A stretch of DNA of 64,000 nucleotides from Tragulus kanchil (Eukaryota; Chordata; Mammalia; Artiodactyla; Tragulidae), in contig JAIOJX010000024.1 of the NCBI GenBank assembly GCA_022376925.1, positions 167,741,608 to 167,805,607 on the forward strand, given 5' to 3'. Positions within the stretch are counted from its first letter, which is position 1; the number at the start of each line of letters is the position of its first letter. Below the pieces are notes generated by a model that saw only the letters and a program-made list of their open reading frames with translations, made no database searches and had not been told where the DNA came from. Below, in pieces: positions 31,049 through 43,404 of this stretch. A program made the translations under genes and the position numbers.

Positions 31049-31772
31049 CCTATTGTCTTTAATTCTGTTAAGTTTTGCTTCGTATTTGTGAAGCTGTGCT
31101 ATGAGGCACAGTTGAATTCAGGATTGCTTCTTGGTGGACTGAGGTTTTTCATCACGAGCTGTTTCTTTTTTATCTTCAGTAATGCTGCTGATACCGGAGT
31201 CTATTTTGTCTTGTGTTAGTTGGGCTCCACTGTTTTCCTCAGGTTTATGCTTACATGGCATCTTTTTCCTTCTTTCGCTTTACCTTCCTGTATCTTGATG
31301 TTTAAACTATGTCTTTTATAAGGAGTATATTTGAGTTTTATGATAATTTCTCTCTTTTGATCTATTTATTAGGACTATTTATGCTTGATATAATTGGTAC
31401 ATTGGGTTAAATTTTTATCATCATATGTTTCCTATTTTCTTTTGTCTCACCTGTCCTGTATTCCTTTTCTTCCCCCGGCTTTGTTTTGGATAAATCAAGT
31501 ATTTTACACATTTTTGTAATTTTTACCTAAATTAAAATTTTTTATTGATGTCAAATTCATATAGAATGAACCATTTAAAAATGAATAACACAGTGGCATG
31601 CAGTGCATTCACAGTGTTGTGCAGCTGCCTTCTCCTTCTAGTTCCAGAATATTCTCATAGCCTGGAAGGGAAGCACCGTATCCACCATGTGGTCACAGCA
31701 ACAAAAGGAAACCCTGTATTCACTAAGTAGCTGCTCCCGTTTCCCTCCTCTTGTCCCTGGTGACCAGAAATG
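31049..31772 (-). repeat. Old L1 (L1M) fragment, minus strand
   Basis: The right part, from 31525, reads 'atagaatgaaccatttaaaa', 'cagtgcattcacagtgttgt' and 'cctcttgtccctggtgacca', the antisense 3' pattern of L1M elements. The left part is AT-rich and L1-like but weaker. Repeated at 32149-32875. Confidence 0.55.
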
Positions 31773-32148
31773 TGTATCTTCTGCATCCGAGACAGACTCT
31801 TTACTACGAGCACCCTCTGGGAAGCCCCTCTGAGGTGCCCGTAACTGAAGTGAAAGTCACTCAGTGGTGATCAACTCTTTGCTACCCTTGGACCAGCTTG
31901 GCATTCTCCAGGCAAGATCACTGGAGTGGGTAGCCTTTTCCTTCTCCGGGGGATCTGCCCAACCCAGGGATCGAACTCAGGTCTTCCACATTGCAGGTGG
32001 ATTCTTTACCATCTGAGCCACCAGGGAAGTCCACGAATACTGGAGTGGGTAGCCTGTCCCTTCTCCAGGGGATCTCCCTGATCCAGGATTCAGACCAGGG
32101 TCTCTTGCTTTGCAGGTGAATTCTTGACCAGCTGAGCTACATGGGGTG
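31773..32148 (-). mobile_element. Bov-tA row, duplicate
   Basis: Second copy of 30671-31048, without the beginning of the first SINE. Confidence 0.75.
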
Positions 32149-33130
32149 CCTATTGTCTTTAATTCTGTTAAGTTTTGCTTCGTATTTGTGAAGCTGTGCT
32201 ATGAGGCACAGTTGAATTCAGGATTGCTTCTTGGTGGACTGAGGTTTTTCATCACGAGCTGTTTCTTTTTTATCTTCAGTAATGCTGCTGATACCGGAGT
32301 CTATTTTGTCTTGTGTTAGTTGGGCTCCACTGTTTTCCTCAGGTTTATGCTTACATGGCATCTTTTTCCTTCTTTCGCTTTACCTTCCTGTATCTTGATG
32401 TTTAAACTATGTCTTTTATAAGGAGTATATTTGAGTTTTATGATAATTTCTCTCTTTTGATCTATTTATTAGGACTATTTATGCTTGATATAATTGGTAC
32501 ATTGGGTTAAATTTTTATCATCATATGTTTCCTATTTTCTTTTGTCTCACCTGTCCTGTATTCCTTTTCTTCCCCCGGCTTTGTTTTGGATAAATCAAGT
32601 ATTTTACACATTTTTGTAATTTTTACCTAAATTAAAATTTTTTATTGATGTCAAATTCATATAGAATGAACCATTTAAAAATGAATAACACAGTGGCATG
32701 CAGTGCATTCACAGTGTTGTGCAGCTGCCTTCTCCTTCTAGTTCCAGAATATTCTCATAGCCTGGAAGGGAAGCACCGTATCCACCATGTGGTCACAGCA
32801 ACAAAAGGAAACCCTGTATTCACTAAGTAGCTGCTCCCCGTTTCCCTCCTCTTGTCCCTGGTGACCAGAAATGTGTATTCTGTCTCCATGAATAATGGAT
32901 AAACGAGATGTATCTATCATTGAATTTCCTCCTTTTCCAGCTTGTTAATTGATTCCTTTCCTGTTGTTTTAGTGGTTACCTCAGAGATCACAAGACACAT
33001 CCTTGCTTTGCTAAGTTTTACTTTAAACTAGAACTTTTATATCTTCCAGGGCAAGGAAATGTTTTAGATACACTACAGTTTTTGTCTCCTCAGCCCTGTG
33101 CAGCTGCTGAGAGCTGAGGTTAGCTTCCCA
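32149..33130 (-). repeat. Old L1 (L1M) fragment, duplicate and continuation
   Basis: Second copy of 31049-31772. Beyond 32875 it continues with 'ttagtggttacctcagagat', again L1M-like. Boundaries uncertain. Confidence 0.5.
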
Positions 33131-33429
33131 AACTCTTAGGCTCTTCTTTCTGCTGGAGTTTTTATTCACTCATCCCGAATGACTTACGAATCACGAAGAA
33201 CATTGTGAGGCTAAGTGCTGGCAGATTGTTGAACTCACTTCAGTTGGTTCCTTCTCTCTGAGAGCCTGTCTCCTGAAACCTTGGCTGTCAAGGTTTCTCT
33301 CCAGTACTTCTAAATTTTATTTTATTTTTTGCCTTTTATATCTTGTCTAGCTTTTTGAGATGTTCTCAGTGGGAAGGCTGGGCTTGCACAAACTCCTCTG
33401 CCATTATCAAAGGCAGAAATCTGGCTCTC
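33131..33429. other. Unique sequence
   Basis: No element recognised. Confidence 0.4.
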
Positions 33430-33560
33430 TCATTTTGTAGCAAGGAAGCAGAGGTTTGGAGGAAGTGTCTCGTTTCATACTGCTAATGAAGACAGAGCTA
33501 GAATTAAACTAGGGTCTCCTGATACCCATTCCAGTATTTTTACCATGGCATGCTGGGTAA
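33430..33560 (-). repeat. MIR SINE fragment
   Basis: 'aagacagagctagaattaaa' followed by 'tctcctgatacccattccag' fits antisense MIR. Confidence 0.55.
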
Positions 33561-33597
33561 GGAGATAGTCCGAGTCTATCAAACACTCACCCAAGCC

Positions 33598-33665
33598 GTC
33601 CTTCATTCATTCATTCAACAAATACTTTTCAGGGACTTTATCTGTTCCAATCACTGGGCAAATCA
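33598..33665. repeat. CATT-rich L2/MIR-type tail
   Basis: 'ttcattcattcattcaacaa' then 'atacttttcagggactttat' resembles the end of L2 or MIR elements. A similar piece lies at 38895-38960. Confidence 0.45.
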
Positions 33666-34635
33666 GTGACATTTTTTTCTTACTGCTTTTGAGATTTTTT
33701 TCTCCTTGTCTTTATTTTCACCAGCTTTGTTATGGCATGGTGGCTGTGGTTTTCTTTATGTTTGCTTGTGCTTAAAGAATTATAAAACTCTGCTTGGAGG
33801 ATCGGAGGTAGGCAAGTATGTTATTTAAGAGAGATGGAATAACAGTTGCAGAGACGTGGAATAACAGTGGTTTAAAAATGGCTTCTGTTTCTTTGACTTG
33901 CTGGGCTGGAGGCAGCAAGGCTTGGAGCCGTGGCTGTTCTCCACCAGGTGTTGTCCTTATCTGCCGGAACCGGGAGGGCTTGCCGTCCATCTCTGCTCCA
34001 GTCGGAAGGGTGGAGGGAGCTGGAAAAAAGACCATAACCCTTCCTTTCAGAGCTTCTCCCTGGAAGTTATCCTCCTCACTTTCTTTATGTCCCATTGCCT
34101 GGAATTTTGTAATGTGGCCACAGTTATCTGCAAAGGAGATTGCAAAATGTAGTTTTTATTCTGGGCAGTCACTTTTCAGACTACATTTTAGGGAATCTAT
34201 TGCTTTAAGAAAAGAGGAAATACTAAAAATTTGGAGATAGTCACGCGTCTTCCGCAGCAAGTAATCATGATACCAGGCAATAGGTGCCAAGCTGTGGCCT
34301 TAGAGGAAGAAGTCAGAAGAGATGTCACGAAAGAGGTAGCATTCGACTGGGTATTGAAGGGTGAATAGGAGTTCACTGAGTGAAAATTGATCAAAGGGCA
34401 CTCCAGACTGGGACACTGGCAGTAGCACTGACTCTTGAGAGCAGAGCCCACCTAGTTTCATCTGTCTAATTTCAGTTCCTGGCACATGATCGACTACCAC
34501 ATAAATGTTGGCAGGTAGAATCAGTTGTGAGGGCAGAGAGAGAGGGAGGCTTTTGCTCTGGGGACTGGAGGCCTAGTGGAACCGGAAAGGCAGTGATACA
34601 ATGTCCTAGTAAGTGGCATGTTGTGGGAGTGGGAC
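33666..34635. other. Unique sequence
   Basis: A plus-strand frame at 33818-34240 (140 codons) contains no recognised domain. Nothing else is seen. Confidence 0.4.
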
Positions 34636-34636
34636 A

Positions 34637-35172
34637 GGATTTGTGTCATTATAGGTATATTGATTTCTAAGGCGAGCACGGGCACGCCAAGCTGAAATTG
34701 TTTGGCAGGCAGCTTAGAGACAGTAAGAACTGAAGACGTGGTTTTGAGAGTTGTCCTTGGGAGAGTGATAGCGGAGGCTGTCTGGAGGCTGCTTTCTTCC
34801 ACGGAGGAGATGTATTGAGAGTAGGAAGGCAAGGACTCGACTTTTGTAACTGAGGAAAAGAAGAGCTAAGCAGAGAGGACTGCTGTGTGGGGAGCTGTCC
34901 TTGGAGAGCTCCTGGGAGGCCTCTTTCCTCGCAAAGGACTTGCTGACGACCTCCTCCCTTGTCCACGTCCCTGGACCTGGTCCCACTTTCCTTCCTGTGA
35001 CTTCTTGCCTTGATCCTTGATAATTTTCAATTAATAATTAATTCAGTTTCATGTACATTGAACTTTCATTAGATAATTCCATTTCATTCATAAAAGGATT
35101 TGAGGCAAATCCTCAAGCTTAGGTTTTATTATGCAAATAGTCCATACACACTGTTAAAAAATATCAAAAAAT
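34637..35172. other. Unique sequence
   Basis: No gene recognised. Minus-strand frames around 34667-34986 are Ser/Pro/Leu-rich and without family resemblance. Repeated at 35769-36304. Confidence 0.4.
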
Positions 35173-35370
35173 AGGGACTTTCCTGGTAGTCTGTGGTTAA
35201 GAATCCACCTTCCAATGCAAGGGATGTGGGTTTGATCCCTGGATGGAGAACTAAGGTTCCATATGCCTCCTGGCAATGTAGGCCAGCGTGCCAGTCACTG
35301 AGCCCACGGCTGCAATGTGGCAACTAAGACCCAGCATAAACAAAATACATACATATTAAAAATATCAGAA
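35173..35370 (+). mobile_element. CHR-2-type SINE, plus strand
   Basis: 'gggactttcctggtagtctg' head, B box 'gggtttgatccc', then 'actaagacccagcataaaca' and an A-rich tail. Repeated at 36305-36503. Confidence 0.75.
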
Positions 35371-35394
35371 AATATATTTAAACAAACAAAAAAC

Positions 35395-35744
35395 CATTAA
35401 AATCACCCATACTCCCTGTGCCTAGATTGTTAACATTTCATACATATGTATCCAGATTTTGTACTCTCTCTGTCCCTGTAATATTAATGCCAACAACTGC
35501 TAATATTGATAATACTGGTCAATGTTATGTTTGATATGTGTATTACAGTATTTAAACCTCATAGCATCTACAACATAGGTGTTGTTATCCCAATTTACAA
35601 ATGAGGAAACTTAAGACACAGAAGAGGCTCGAAACTTACCCAGAGTCACTCAGCTAGTGTGTTACTCTAACTTGTACATATATATTGGGTTGCGTTTTCA
35701 CTTTTGATTTTGAAAAAAATTTACACAAAAATAAAGGGAAGGAA
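35395..35744 (-). repeat. L1M/MIR mosaic
   Basis: 'ttgttaacatttcatacata' is an L1M-type antisense phrase. 35577-35665 ('aaatgaggaaacttaagaca' then 'agagtcactcagctagtgtg') is antisense MIR. Present three times in all (also 36526-36884 and 37663-38004). Confidence 0.5.
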
Positions 35745-36304
35745 TGCCTGAGTGCATGTTTGGAGGCAGGATTTGTGTCATTATAGGTATATTGATTTCT
35801 AAGGCGAGCACGGGCACGCCAAGCTGAAATTGTTTGGCAGGCAGCTTAGAGACAGTAAGAACTGAAGACGTGGTTTTGAGAGTTGTCCTTGGGAGAGTGA
35901 TAGCGGAGGCTGTCTGGAGGCTGCTTTCTTCCACGGAGGAGATGTATTGAGAGTAGGAAGGCAAGGACTCGACTTTTGTAACTGAGGAAAAGAAGAGCTA
36001 AGCAGAGAGGACTGCTGTGTGGGGAGCTGTCCTTGGAGAGCTCCTGGGAGGCCTCTTTCCTCGCAAAGGACTTGCTGACGACCTCCTCCCTTGTCCACGT
36101 CCCTGGACCTGGTCCCACTTTCCTTCCTGTGACTTCTTGCCTTGATCCTTGATAATTTTCAATTAATAATTAATTCAGTTTCATGTACATTGAACTTTCA
36201 TTAGATAATTCCATTTCATTCATAAAAGGATTTGAGGCAAATCCTCAAGCTTAGGTTTTATTATGCAAATAGTCCATACACACTGTTAAAAAATATCAAA
36301 AAAT

Positions 36305-36503
36305 AGGGACTTTCCTGGTAGTCTGTGGTTAAGAATCCACCTTCCAATGCAAGGGATGTGGGTTTGATCCCTGGATGGAGAACTAAGGTTCCATATGCCT
36401 CCTGGCAATGTAGGCCAGCGTGCCAGTCACTGAGCCCACGGCTGCAATGTGGCAACTAAGACCCAGCATAAACAAAATACATACATATTAAAAATATCAG
36501 AAA
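36305..36503 (+). mobile_element. CHR-2-type SINE, duplicate
   Basis: Second copy of 35173-35370 from duplication 11. Confidence 0.75.
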
Positions 36504-36879
36504 ATATATTTAAACAAACAAAAAACCATTAAAATCACCCATACTCCCTGTGCCTAGATTGTTAACATTTCATACATATGTATCCAGATTTTGTACTCTC
36601 TCTGTCCCTGTAATATTAATGCCAACAACTGCTAATATTGATAATACTGGTCAATGTTATGTTTGATATGTGTATTACAGTATTTAAACCTCATAGCATC
36701 TACAACATAGGTGTTGTTATCCCAATTTTACAAATGAGGAAACTTAAGACACAGAAGAGGCTCGAAACTTACCCAGAGTCACTCAGCTAGTGTGTTACTC
36801 TAACTTGTACATATATATTGGGTTGCGTTTTTCACTTTTGATTTTGAAAAAAAAAATTTACACAAAAATAAAGGGGAAG

Positions 36880-37165
36880 GAATGGTGAAGTTCTGTGCAG
36901 CCAACAGCCATCAGTTCACAGTCAGACTTTTTTTGCCCATTCTCCCAGCCAGCCCCACCCCAGTTATTCTAAAGTGGATCCCAGACATCATCCCATTGCA
37001 TCCAAAATACATGTCTCCATCGATGAGGACCCTTTCTCAACGTAACCACAGCACTGTGAGTACCGCCTCAGTGAACAATGCCCTGGCACCATCCACCTCC
37101 TTCTGGTGTTCAGCTCTCCCCAGCTGTTTCATAAGTATTTCCTCACAGTTTGTTTGAATCAGGAG
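36880..37165 (-). repeat. L1M 3' fragment, minus strand
   Basis: 'cagccagccccaccccagtt', 'gatcccagacatcatcccat' and 'cgatgaggaccctttctcaa' follow the antisense 3' end of L1M elements. Repeated at 38001-38286. Confidence 0.6.
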
Positions 37166-37362
37166 CACACACACTCCTTCATAGTGCTGGGGCTGGGATG
37201 CACACCCACATTGGTCTTGCCCCAAACCCATGCTCTTTCCAAACATCAAACTTGCATTATGAATTGAAGAAATCTATAGAGTTTGCACTGTAATTAACTT
37301 GAGTGTGCATACGCAGACACACACACAACAATGTAAAGCTCTAGGTATTGATTTAGGCAGTG
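37166..37362. other. Unique sequence with short (CA)n
   Basis: Contains 'cagacacacacacaac' near 37314. Nothing else recognised. Repeated at 38287-38483. Confidence 0.45.
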
Positions 37363-37560
37363 GACTTCCGTGGCTCAGATGGTAAAGAATCTGCCTGTGG
37401 TGCTGGAGACCCGGGTTCGATCCCCGGATCAGGAAGTTTCCCTGGAGAAAGGAATGGCTACTCACTCGAGTGTTCTTGCCTGGAGAATTCCATGAACAGC
37501 AGAGTCTGGCAGTCTTGTCAAGAGTTGGACATGACTGAGTGACAAAACAAACAAACACAC
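37363..37560 (+). mobile_element. BovA2 SINE
   Basis: 'ggacttccgtggctcagatg', B box 'gggttcgatcccc', 'tcttgcctggagaattccat', end 'gttggacatgactgagtgac' and 'aaaacaaacaaaca' tail. Complete. Confidence 0.9.
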
Positions 37561-38000
37561 TTTCTTTAGGCAGTGAAGCTTTTATTTGGAATTTCTCTTT
37601 AGTAAAAACTGGTGAAAATCCTTAGCCAAATACTCTCTCTACAATCTGCTATTCTTTTTCTTTACTCCCTGTGCCTAGATTGTTAACATTTCATACATAT
37701 GTATCCAGATTTTGTACTCTCTCTGTCCCTGTAATATTAATGCCAACAACTGCTAATATTGATAATACTGGTCAATGTTATGTTTGATATGTGTATTACA
37801 GTATTTAAACCTCATAGCATCTACAACATAGGTGTTGTTATCCCAATTTTACAAATGAGGAAACTTAAGACACAGAAGAGGCTCGAAACTTACCCAGAGT
37901 CACTCAGCTAGTGTGTTACTCTAACTTGTACATATATATTGGGTTGCGTTTTTCACTTTTGATTTTGAAAAAAAAAATTTACACAAAAATAAAGGGGAAG

Positions 38001-38286
38001 GAATGGTGAAGTTCTGTGCAGCCAACAGCCATCAGTTCACAGTCAGACTTTTTTTGCCCATTCTCCCAGCCAGCCCCACCCCAGTTATTCTAAAGTGGAT
38101 CCCAGACATCATCCCATTGCATCCAAAATACATGTCTCCATCGATGAGGACCCTTTCTCAACGTAACCACAGCACTGTGAGTACCGCCTCAGTGAACAAT
38201 GCCCTGGCACCATCCACCTCCTTCTGGTGTTCAGCTCTCCCCAGCTGTTTCATAAGTATTTCCTCACAGTTTGTTTGAATCAGGAG
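38001..38286 (-). repeat. L1M 3' fragment, duplicate
   Basis: Second copy of 36880-37165 from duplication 12. Confidence 0.6.
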
Positions 38287-38483
38287 CACACACACTCCTT
38301 CATAGTGCTGGGGCTGGGATGCACACCCACATTGGTCTTGCCCCAAACCCATGCTCTTTCCAAACATCAAACTTGCATTATGAATTGAAGAAATCTATAG
38401 AGTTTGCACTGTAATTAACTTGAGTGTGCATACGCAGACACACACACAACAATGTAAAGCTCTAGGTATTGATTTAGGCAGTG

Positions 38484-38681
38484 GACTTCCGTGGCTCAGA
38501 TGGTAAAGAATCTGCCTGTGGTGCTGGAGACCCGGGTTCGATCCCCGGATCAGGAAGTTTCCCTGGAGAAAGGAATGGCTACTCACTCGAGTGTTCTTGC
38601 CTGGAGAATTCCATGAACAGCAGAGTCTGGCAGTCTTGTCAAGAGTTGGACATGACTGAGTGACAAAACAAACAAACACAC
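38484..38681 (+). mobile_element. BovA2 SINE, duplicate
   Basis: Second copy of 37363-37560, offset 1121. Confidence 0.9.
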
Positions 38682-38785
38682 TTTCTTTAGGCAGTGAAGC
38701 TAAGGTATTAATTTGGAATTTCTCTTTAGTAAAAAACTGGTGAAAATCCTTAGCCAAATACTCTCTCTACAATCTGCTATTCTTT

Positions 38786-39490
38786 TCTTCTTATGTCCTG
38801 CAGGTTTTTGAACTGTAAAGAATTTTATACTGTGTTTATCCAACAGTAGGTTGTTCTGAGATTGTAATTTTCTTATATAAGGATCTTTATCATAGTTTTC
38901 ATTCATCCATTCATTCACCCAACAAATTAATTAGGCACCTATTATTTGCCAGAGACTGTAATTAGCAGATTTGGTTCCCACTCCTGTACACTTATATTCT
39001 GTGGGAGGTGGCGGGAGAGACAAACAAAAAATAAATGATAAATAATTAAAACAATTTCAAATTGTGATAAATGCCATGTTAGATCAGCTAGAAGTGAATG
39101 TAGAAAACAAAAGTGGAAAGTACTTTCAAAGGCATTTTAGAAAATGATTTTCTTTTACTTGCTCGAAGTTCTTTTTAAATGCATGCTCCATTATTGGTAT
39201 TGAAAAGAAATGAAACCTTTCAATATGATTTTTGCTAACTCCCTGCTATTAAATAAAATAGCTTAAAAAATTTAACTGATCTGGGATTATACATACCTGT
39301 AAACAACAAAAGTCTGTAAAAGCAAAAGAAAAATAATTAACTAATTAAAAAAAATTATTATGCTGTAGTCTTGCACCTCTTTAATTTGAGCACCCCATAT
39401 TGTGTTACTAGTGTGGTAGTGGGACATTATCCTTGATTTCTTTGGTAAAAAAGGGTAACTTTCATATTGAGTCTTAAGCAGAAAACAGAT
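38786..39490. other. AT-rich unique sequence
   Basis: Contains an L2/MIR-like 'catccattcattcacccaac' piece at 38895-38960. No gene seen. Confidence 0.4.
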
Positions 39491-39774
39491 CTCCCTTTAG
39501 GCAGAAATGCAGTTTTCGTATTGCTTGTTGAGTCATTGTTTTTGATTATTTTCAAGACATGAAAATGTTTTTTAATTGAGTTGGTATATGCTTATTTGGC
39601 GTTTGAAATCATATAAAAGTTTGCATATGAAATAAAGTCCCTATCAAGCCCTGCTTCTTTCACTCTCAGCTCTCAAGTGTTAATATATATAATAGCTATG
39701 GCATTGCACCATGCCTCCCTCCATGTCTTCCTGTGTGTAAGGTGAGCTAGAGTGGATTGGAGCGCGTGGAACAG

Positions 39775-39905
39775 AGAGGAGGGGGGGGGGGAGAGAGGGC
39801 AGGAGGGAGAGGAGGGAGGGGAGGGGAGGGGAGAGGTGGGGAGGGAGAGAGGGGAGGGAGGGAGAGGGCAGGAGGGAGGGAGGCTGGGGAGGAGGAGGCA
39901 GGTGG
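39775..39905 (+). repeat. GGGA-type purine tract, G-quadruplex-prone
   Basis: A 14-G run, then GGGAGG and GAGAGAGG units for about 130 bp. Multiple GGG runs with short loops fit the G-quadruplex pattern. Second copy at 40780-40912 with different unit numbers. Confidence 0.85.
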
Positions 39906-40496
39906 GACAGGGGAGAAAGAGCCGCCAGAGAACTGAAGCCCAGAATTCTGAGCAGAACCTGCTCGCTGCCTTTCCTGTCTCTAACCTTTGATGGAGTTTG
40001 CTGTCCCCACAGCTCCTGCTAGGAAAGCTAATTGTGGGTTTGAGAGACAGTTGTGTTTCTCAGGCCTCAGTCCCTCCTGCCTCTCGTGAGGCCTCCCAGA
40101 AAGGCTCCAGGTCCTCCCCCCAGCCCAGCCCCCAGTTCTCACGGCCTCTGGGGTGGGGCTAGGGCTCTTTTCACAAAAACAGGACAGACATGATGCTCCG
40201 TCTCAGAAGTTCTTTATTTAAGGACATGTTTCATTGGAAATACGGGAGGTAACTTCTGATGGGACATCATCTCAACGTAAAATGACTTAATTAGAGGGTG
40301 AGAAAGTTATTCGCCTTTTGATTGTTTCCTGCTTTGTCTTATTGTCTCAAGGAGAAACTTGGTGTGGTGGTTGTTTCCCACACCTCCTTGACACATGCTA
40401 ATCTCTCCTCTAGTTGGCATCCTTTGGCAGACAACTATTTAGGTAGGACTTAGCACTGTGATATTATTTCCATTGTTTTTATTTTTTACAGTTACA
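39906..40496. other. Unique sequence
   Basis: No element recognised. Repeated at 40913-41500. Confidence 0.4.
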
Positions 40497-40779
40497 TTCC
40501 CTTTAGGCAGAAATGCAGTTTTCGTATGCTTGTTGAGTCATTGTTTTTGATTATTTTCAAGACATGAAAATGTTTTTTAATTGAGTTGGTATATGCTTAT
40601 TTGGCGTTTGAAATCATATAAAAGTTTGCATATGAAATAAAGTCCCTATCAAGCCCTGCTTCTTTCACTCTCAGCTCTCAAGTGTTAATATATATAATAG
40701 CTATGGCATTGCACCATGCCTCCCTCCATGTCTTCCTGTGTGTAAGGTGAGCTAGAGTGGATTGGAGCGCGTGGAACAG

Positions 40780-40912
40780 AGAGGAGGGGGGGAGGGAGAG
40801 AGGGCAGGAGGGAGAGGAGGGGAGGGGAGGGGAGGGGAGAGGAGTGGAGGGGAGGGGGGAGGGAGGGAGAGGGCAGGAGGGAGGGAGGCTGGGGAGGAGG
40901 AGGCAGGTGGGA
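40780..40912 (+). repeat. GGGA-type purine tract, duplicate
   Basis: Second copy of 39775-39905, with altered order of GAGGGGAG units. Confidence 0.85.
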
Positions 40913-41505
40913 CAGGGGAGAAAGAGCCGCCAGAGAACTGAAGCCCAGAATTCTGAGCAGAACCTGCTCGCTGCCTTTCCTGTCTCTAACCTTTGATGGA
41001 GTTTGCTGTCCCCACAGCTCCTGCTAGGAAAGCTAATTGTGGGTTTGAGAGACAGTTGTGTTTCTCAGGCCTCAGTCCCTCCTGCCTCTCGTGAGGCCTC
41101 CCAGAAAGGCTCCAGGTCCTCCCCCCAGCCCAGCCCCCAGTTCTCACGGCCTCTGGGGTGGGGCTAGGGCTCTTTTCACAAAAACAGGACAGACATGATG
41201 CTCCGTCTCAGAAGTTCTTTATTTAAGGACATGTTTCATTGGAAATACGGGAGGTAACTTCTGATGGGACATCATCTCAACGTAAAATGACTTAATTAGA
41301 GGGTGAGAAAGTTATTCGCCTTTTGATTGTTTCCTGCTTTGTCTTATTGTCTCAAGGAGAAACTTGGTGTGGTGGTTGTTTCCCACACCTCCTTGACACA
41401 TGCTAATCTCTCCTCTAGTTGGCATCCTTTGGCAGACAACTATTTAGGTAGGACTTAGCACTGTGATATTATTTCCATTGTTTTTATTTTTTACAGTTAC
41501 ATTCT

Positions 41506-42143
41506 ATTTATTGCAAATGATTCTGGTAGGCATTTAGAATAGAGATATAGTGTTTCCTTTAAAATATATTTATTTTTAGAAAAACAGAGTCAGCAATAGT
41601 ACAGGTGGTTCTAGACTATTTCAAACCTCATGCTGGTGAGAGCCTATGGACGAGAGTCTGGAAAACCGGTCGTTGTTGTTCAGTCCCTAGGTCATGTCAG
41701 GCAGCCCCCTCAGTCAGAATTACACAGCTTCCCCTCCGCTCCAGCCCTTTGTACCCCACGCCTTGCCTAAGGACCGCCCCCATCTTTGCTTTGCTCTCCA
41801 GAGACCCCGGTCCCTCCTCTCACCTAGTTCTCTGCTTCCCCAGAATCAGTCCTGACCCTGTCTTGGAATTCCTTCCTAAAAGCGTCGATGTGGAGGTGTT
41901 AATGGCTGGTACTTGTTCAGTGGTGACATTTCACTCAGGACAGATTTCTTGGCTGAAGAGAAAGTGGAAAGAGCCTGGGCGATCTGCGGGTGAACAGGTC
42001 CCAGACTGCTGTCTGCTCGCTGAGTAACAGCAAGCCAGGCAAGCCACAGGAGTTCGTGGAGCCTCCAGGGGCGCTGGGGAAGGGAGGGCCACAGGCTGCT
42101 GGGGTCACAGGCGGAGCCCCTGTGCAGCCCCCCCACTCCTAGC
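41506..42143. other. Unique sequence with a SINE scrap
   Basis: 41671-41700 ('cgttgttgttcagtccctag') looks like a fragment of a BovB or BovA2 end. The 140-codon frame at 41605-42027 is not recognised. Repeated at 42595-43232. Confidence 0.35.
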
Positions 42144-42262
42144 GAGAGCAATGAGCTAAAAAGAAGGCTAATCCAAATGGGAAATGAAGTAAAATAATCT
42201 CTGTACACAGATGATGTGAAGACTATGTAGAAAATCCCAAAGACTGCACGTGTAAGCAAACG
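42144..42262 (+). repeat. L1 ORF2 fragment, plus strand
   Basis: 'gggaaatgaagtaaaataat', 'tgtacacagatgatgtgaag' and 'agaaaatcccaaagactgca' match the reverse transcriptase region around the (F/Y)ADD motif of L1 ORF2. Short, damaged. Repeated at 43233-43351. Confidence 0.6.
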
Positions 42263-43232
42263 GTAAGGCCTAATGGAGGAACTCAGCACCAGCTCCCGTT
42301 CCCACTCCTCCTAGTGGCCGGAACCGCGGCTCTCCACTGCTCTGCACTTCTGATGGGACATCATCTCAACGTAAAATGACTTAATTAGAGGGTGAGAAAG
42401 TTATTCGCCTTTTGATTGTTTCCTGCTTTGTCTTATTGTCTCAAGGAGAAACTTGGTGTGGTGGTTGTTTCCCACACCTCCTTGACACATGCTAATCTCT
42501 CCTCTAGTTGGCATCCTTTGGCAGACAACTATTTAGGTAGGACTTAGCACTGTGATATTATTTCCATTGTTTTTATTTTTTACAGTTACATTCTATTTAT
42601 TGCAAATGATTCTGGTAGGCATTTAGAATAGAGATATAGTGTTTCCTTTAAAATATATTTATTTTTAGAAAAACAGAGTCAGCAATAGTACAGGTGGTTC
42701 TAGACTATTTCAAACCTCATGCTGGTGAGAGCCTATGGACGAGAGTCTGGAAAACCGGTCGTTGTTGTTCAGTCCCTAGGTCATGTCAGGCAGCCCCCTC
42801 AGTCAGAATTACACAGCTTCCCCTCCGCTCCAGCCCTTTGTACCCCACGCCTTGCCTAAGGACCGCCCCCATCTTTGCTTTGCTCTCCAGAGACCCCGGT
42901 CCCTCCTCTCACCTAGTTCTCTGCTTCCCCAGAATCAGTCCTGACCCTGTCTTGGAATTCCTTCCTAAAAGCGTCGATGTGGAGGTGTTAATGGCTGGTA
43001 CTTGTTCAGTGGTGACATTTCACTCAGGACAGATTTCTTGGCTGAAGAGAAAGTGGAAAGAGCCTGGGCGATCTGCGGGTGAACAGGTCCCAGACTGCTG
43101 TCTGCTCGCTGAGTAACAGCAAGCCAGGCAAGCCACAGGAGTTCGTGGAGCCTCCAGGGGCGCTGGGGAAGGGAGGGCCACAGGCTGCTGGGGTCACAGG
43201 CGGAGCCCCTGTGCAGCCCCCCCACTCCTAGC

Positions 43233-43351
43233 GAGAGCAATGAGCTAAAAAGAAGGCTAATCCAAATGGGAAATGAAGTAAAATAATCTCTGTACACAGA
43301 TGATGTGAAGACTATGTAGAAAATCCCAAAGACTGCACGTGTAAGCAAACG
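43233..43351 (+). repeat. L1 ORF2 fragment, duplicate
   Basis: Second copy of 42144-42262 from duplication 14. Confidence 0.6.
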
Positions 43352-43404
43352 GTAAGGCCTAATGGAGGAACTCAGCACCAGCTCCCGTTCCCACTCCTCC
43401 TAGT

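Larger units (their letters stand above)
30671..32875. repeat. Tandem duplication 10 (1.10 kb unit)
   Basis: Copy A 30671-31772, copy B 31773-32875, offset 1101. The junction has microhomology 'tgtgtat' ('agaaatgtgtat' then 'cttctgcatcc', against 'tctgtctccatg' after copy B). Copy B starts inside a Bov-tA SINE. Confidence 0.92.
34636..36884. repeat. Tandem duplication 11 (1.13 kb unit)
   Basis: Copy A 34636-35744, 21 bp of unmatched filler ('cctgagtgcatgtttggagg'-like), then copy B 35766-36884. Homopolymers differ: 7 A's in copy A at 35712 against 10 in copy B, and 'gcgttttcac' against 'gcgtttttcac'. Confidence 0.9.
36542..38785. repeat. Tandem duplication 12 (1.12 kb unit)
   Basis: Copy A 36542-37661, copy B 37663-38785, offset 1121. 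Copy B has 10 extra bases at 38700 ('aaggtatt' region) and copy A ends in 'ctttttcttt' before restarting at 'actccctgtgcc'. The first 340 bp overlap copy B of duplication 11. Confidence 0.9.
39491..41505. repeat. Tandem duplication 13 (1.01 kb unit)
   Basis: Copy A 39491-40496, copy B 40497-41505, offset 1006, the shortest of the series. Junction 'gttacattc' / 'cctttagg' shares 'ttc'. The internal purine tract differs in arrangement between copies, as expected for a difficult simple repeat. Confidence 0.9.
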
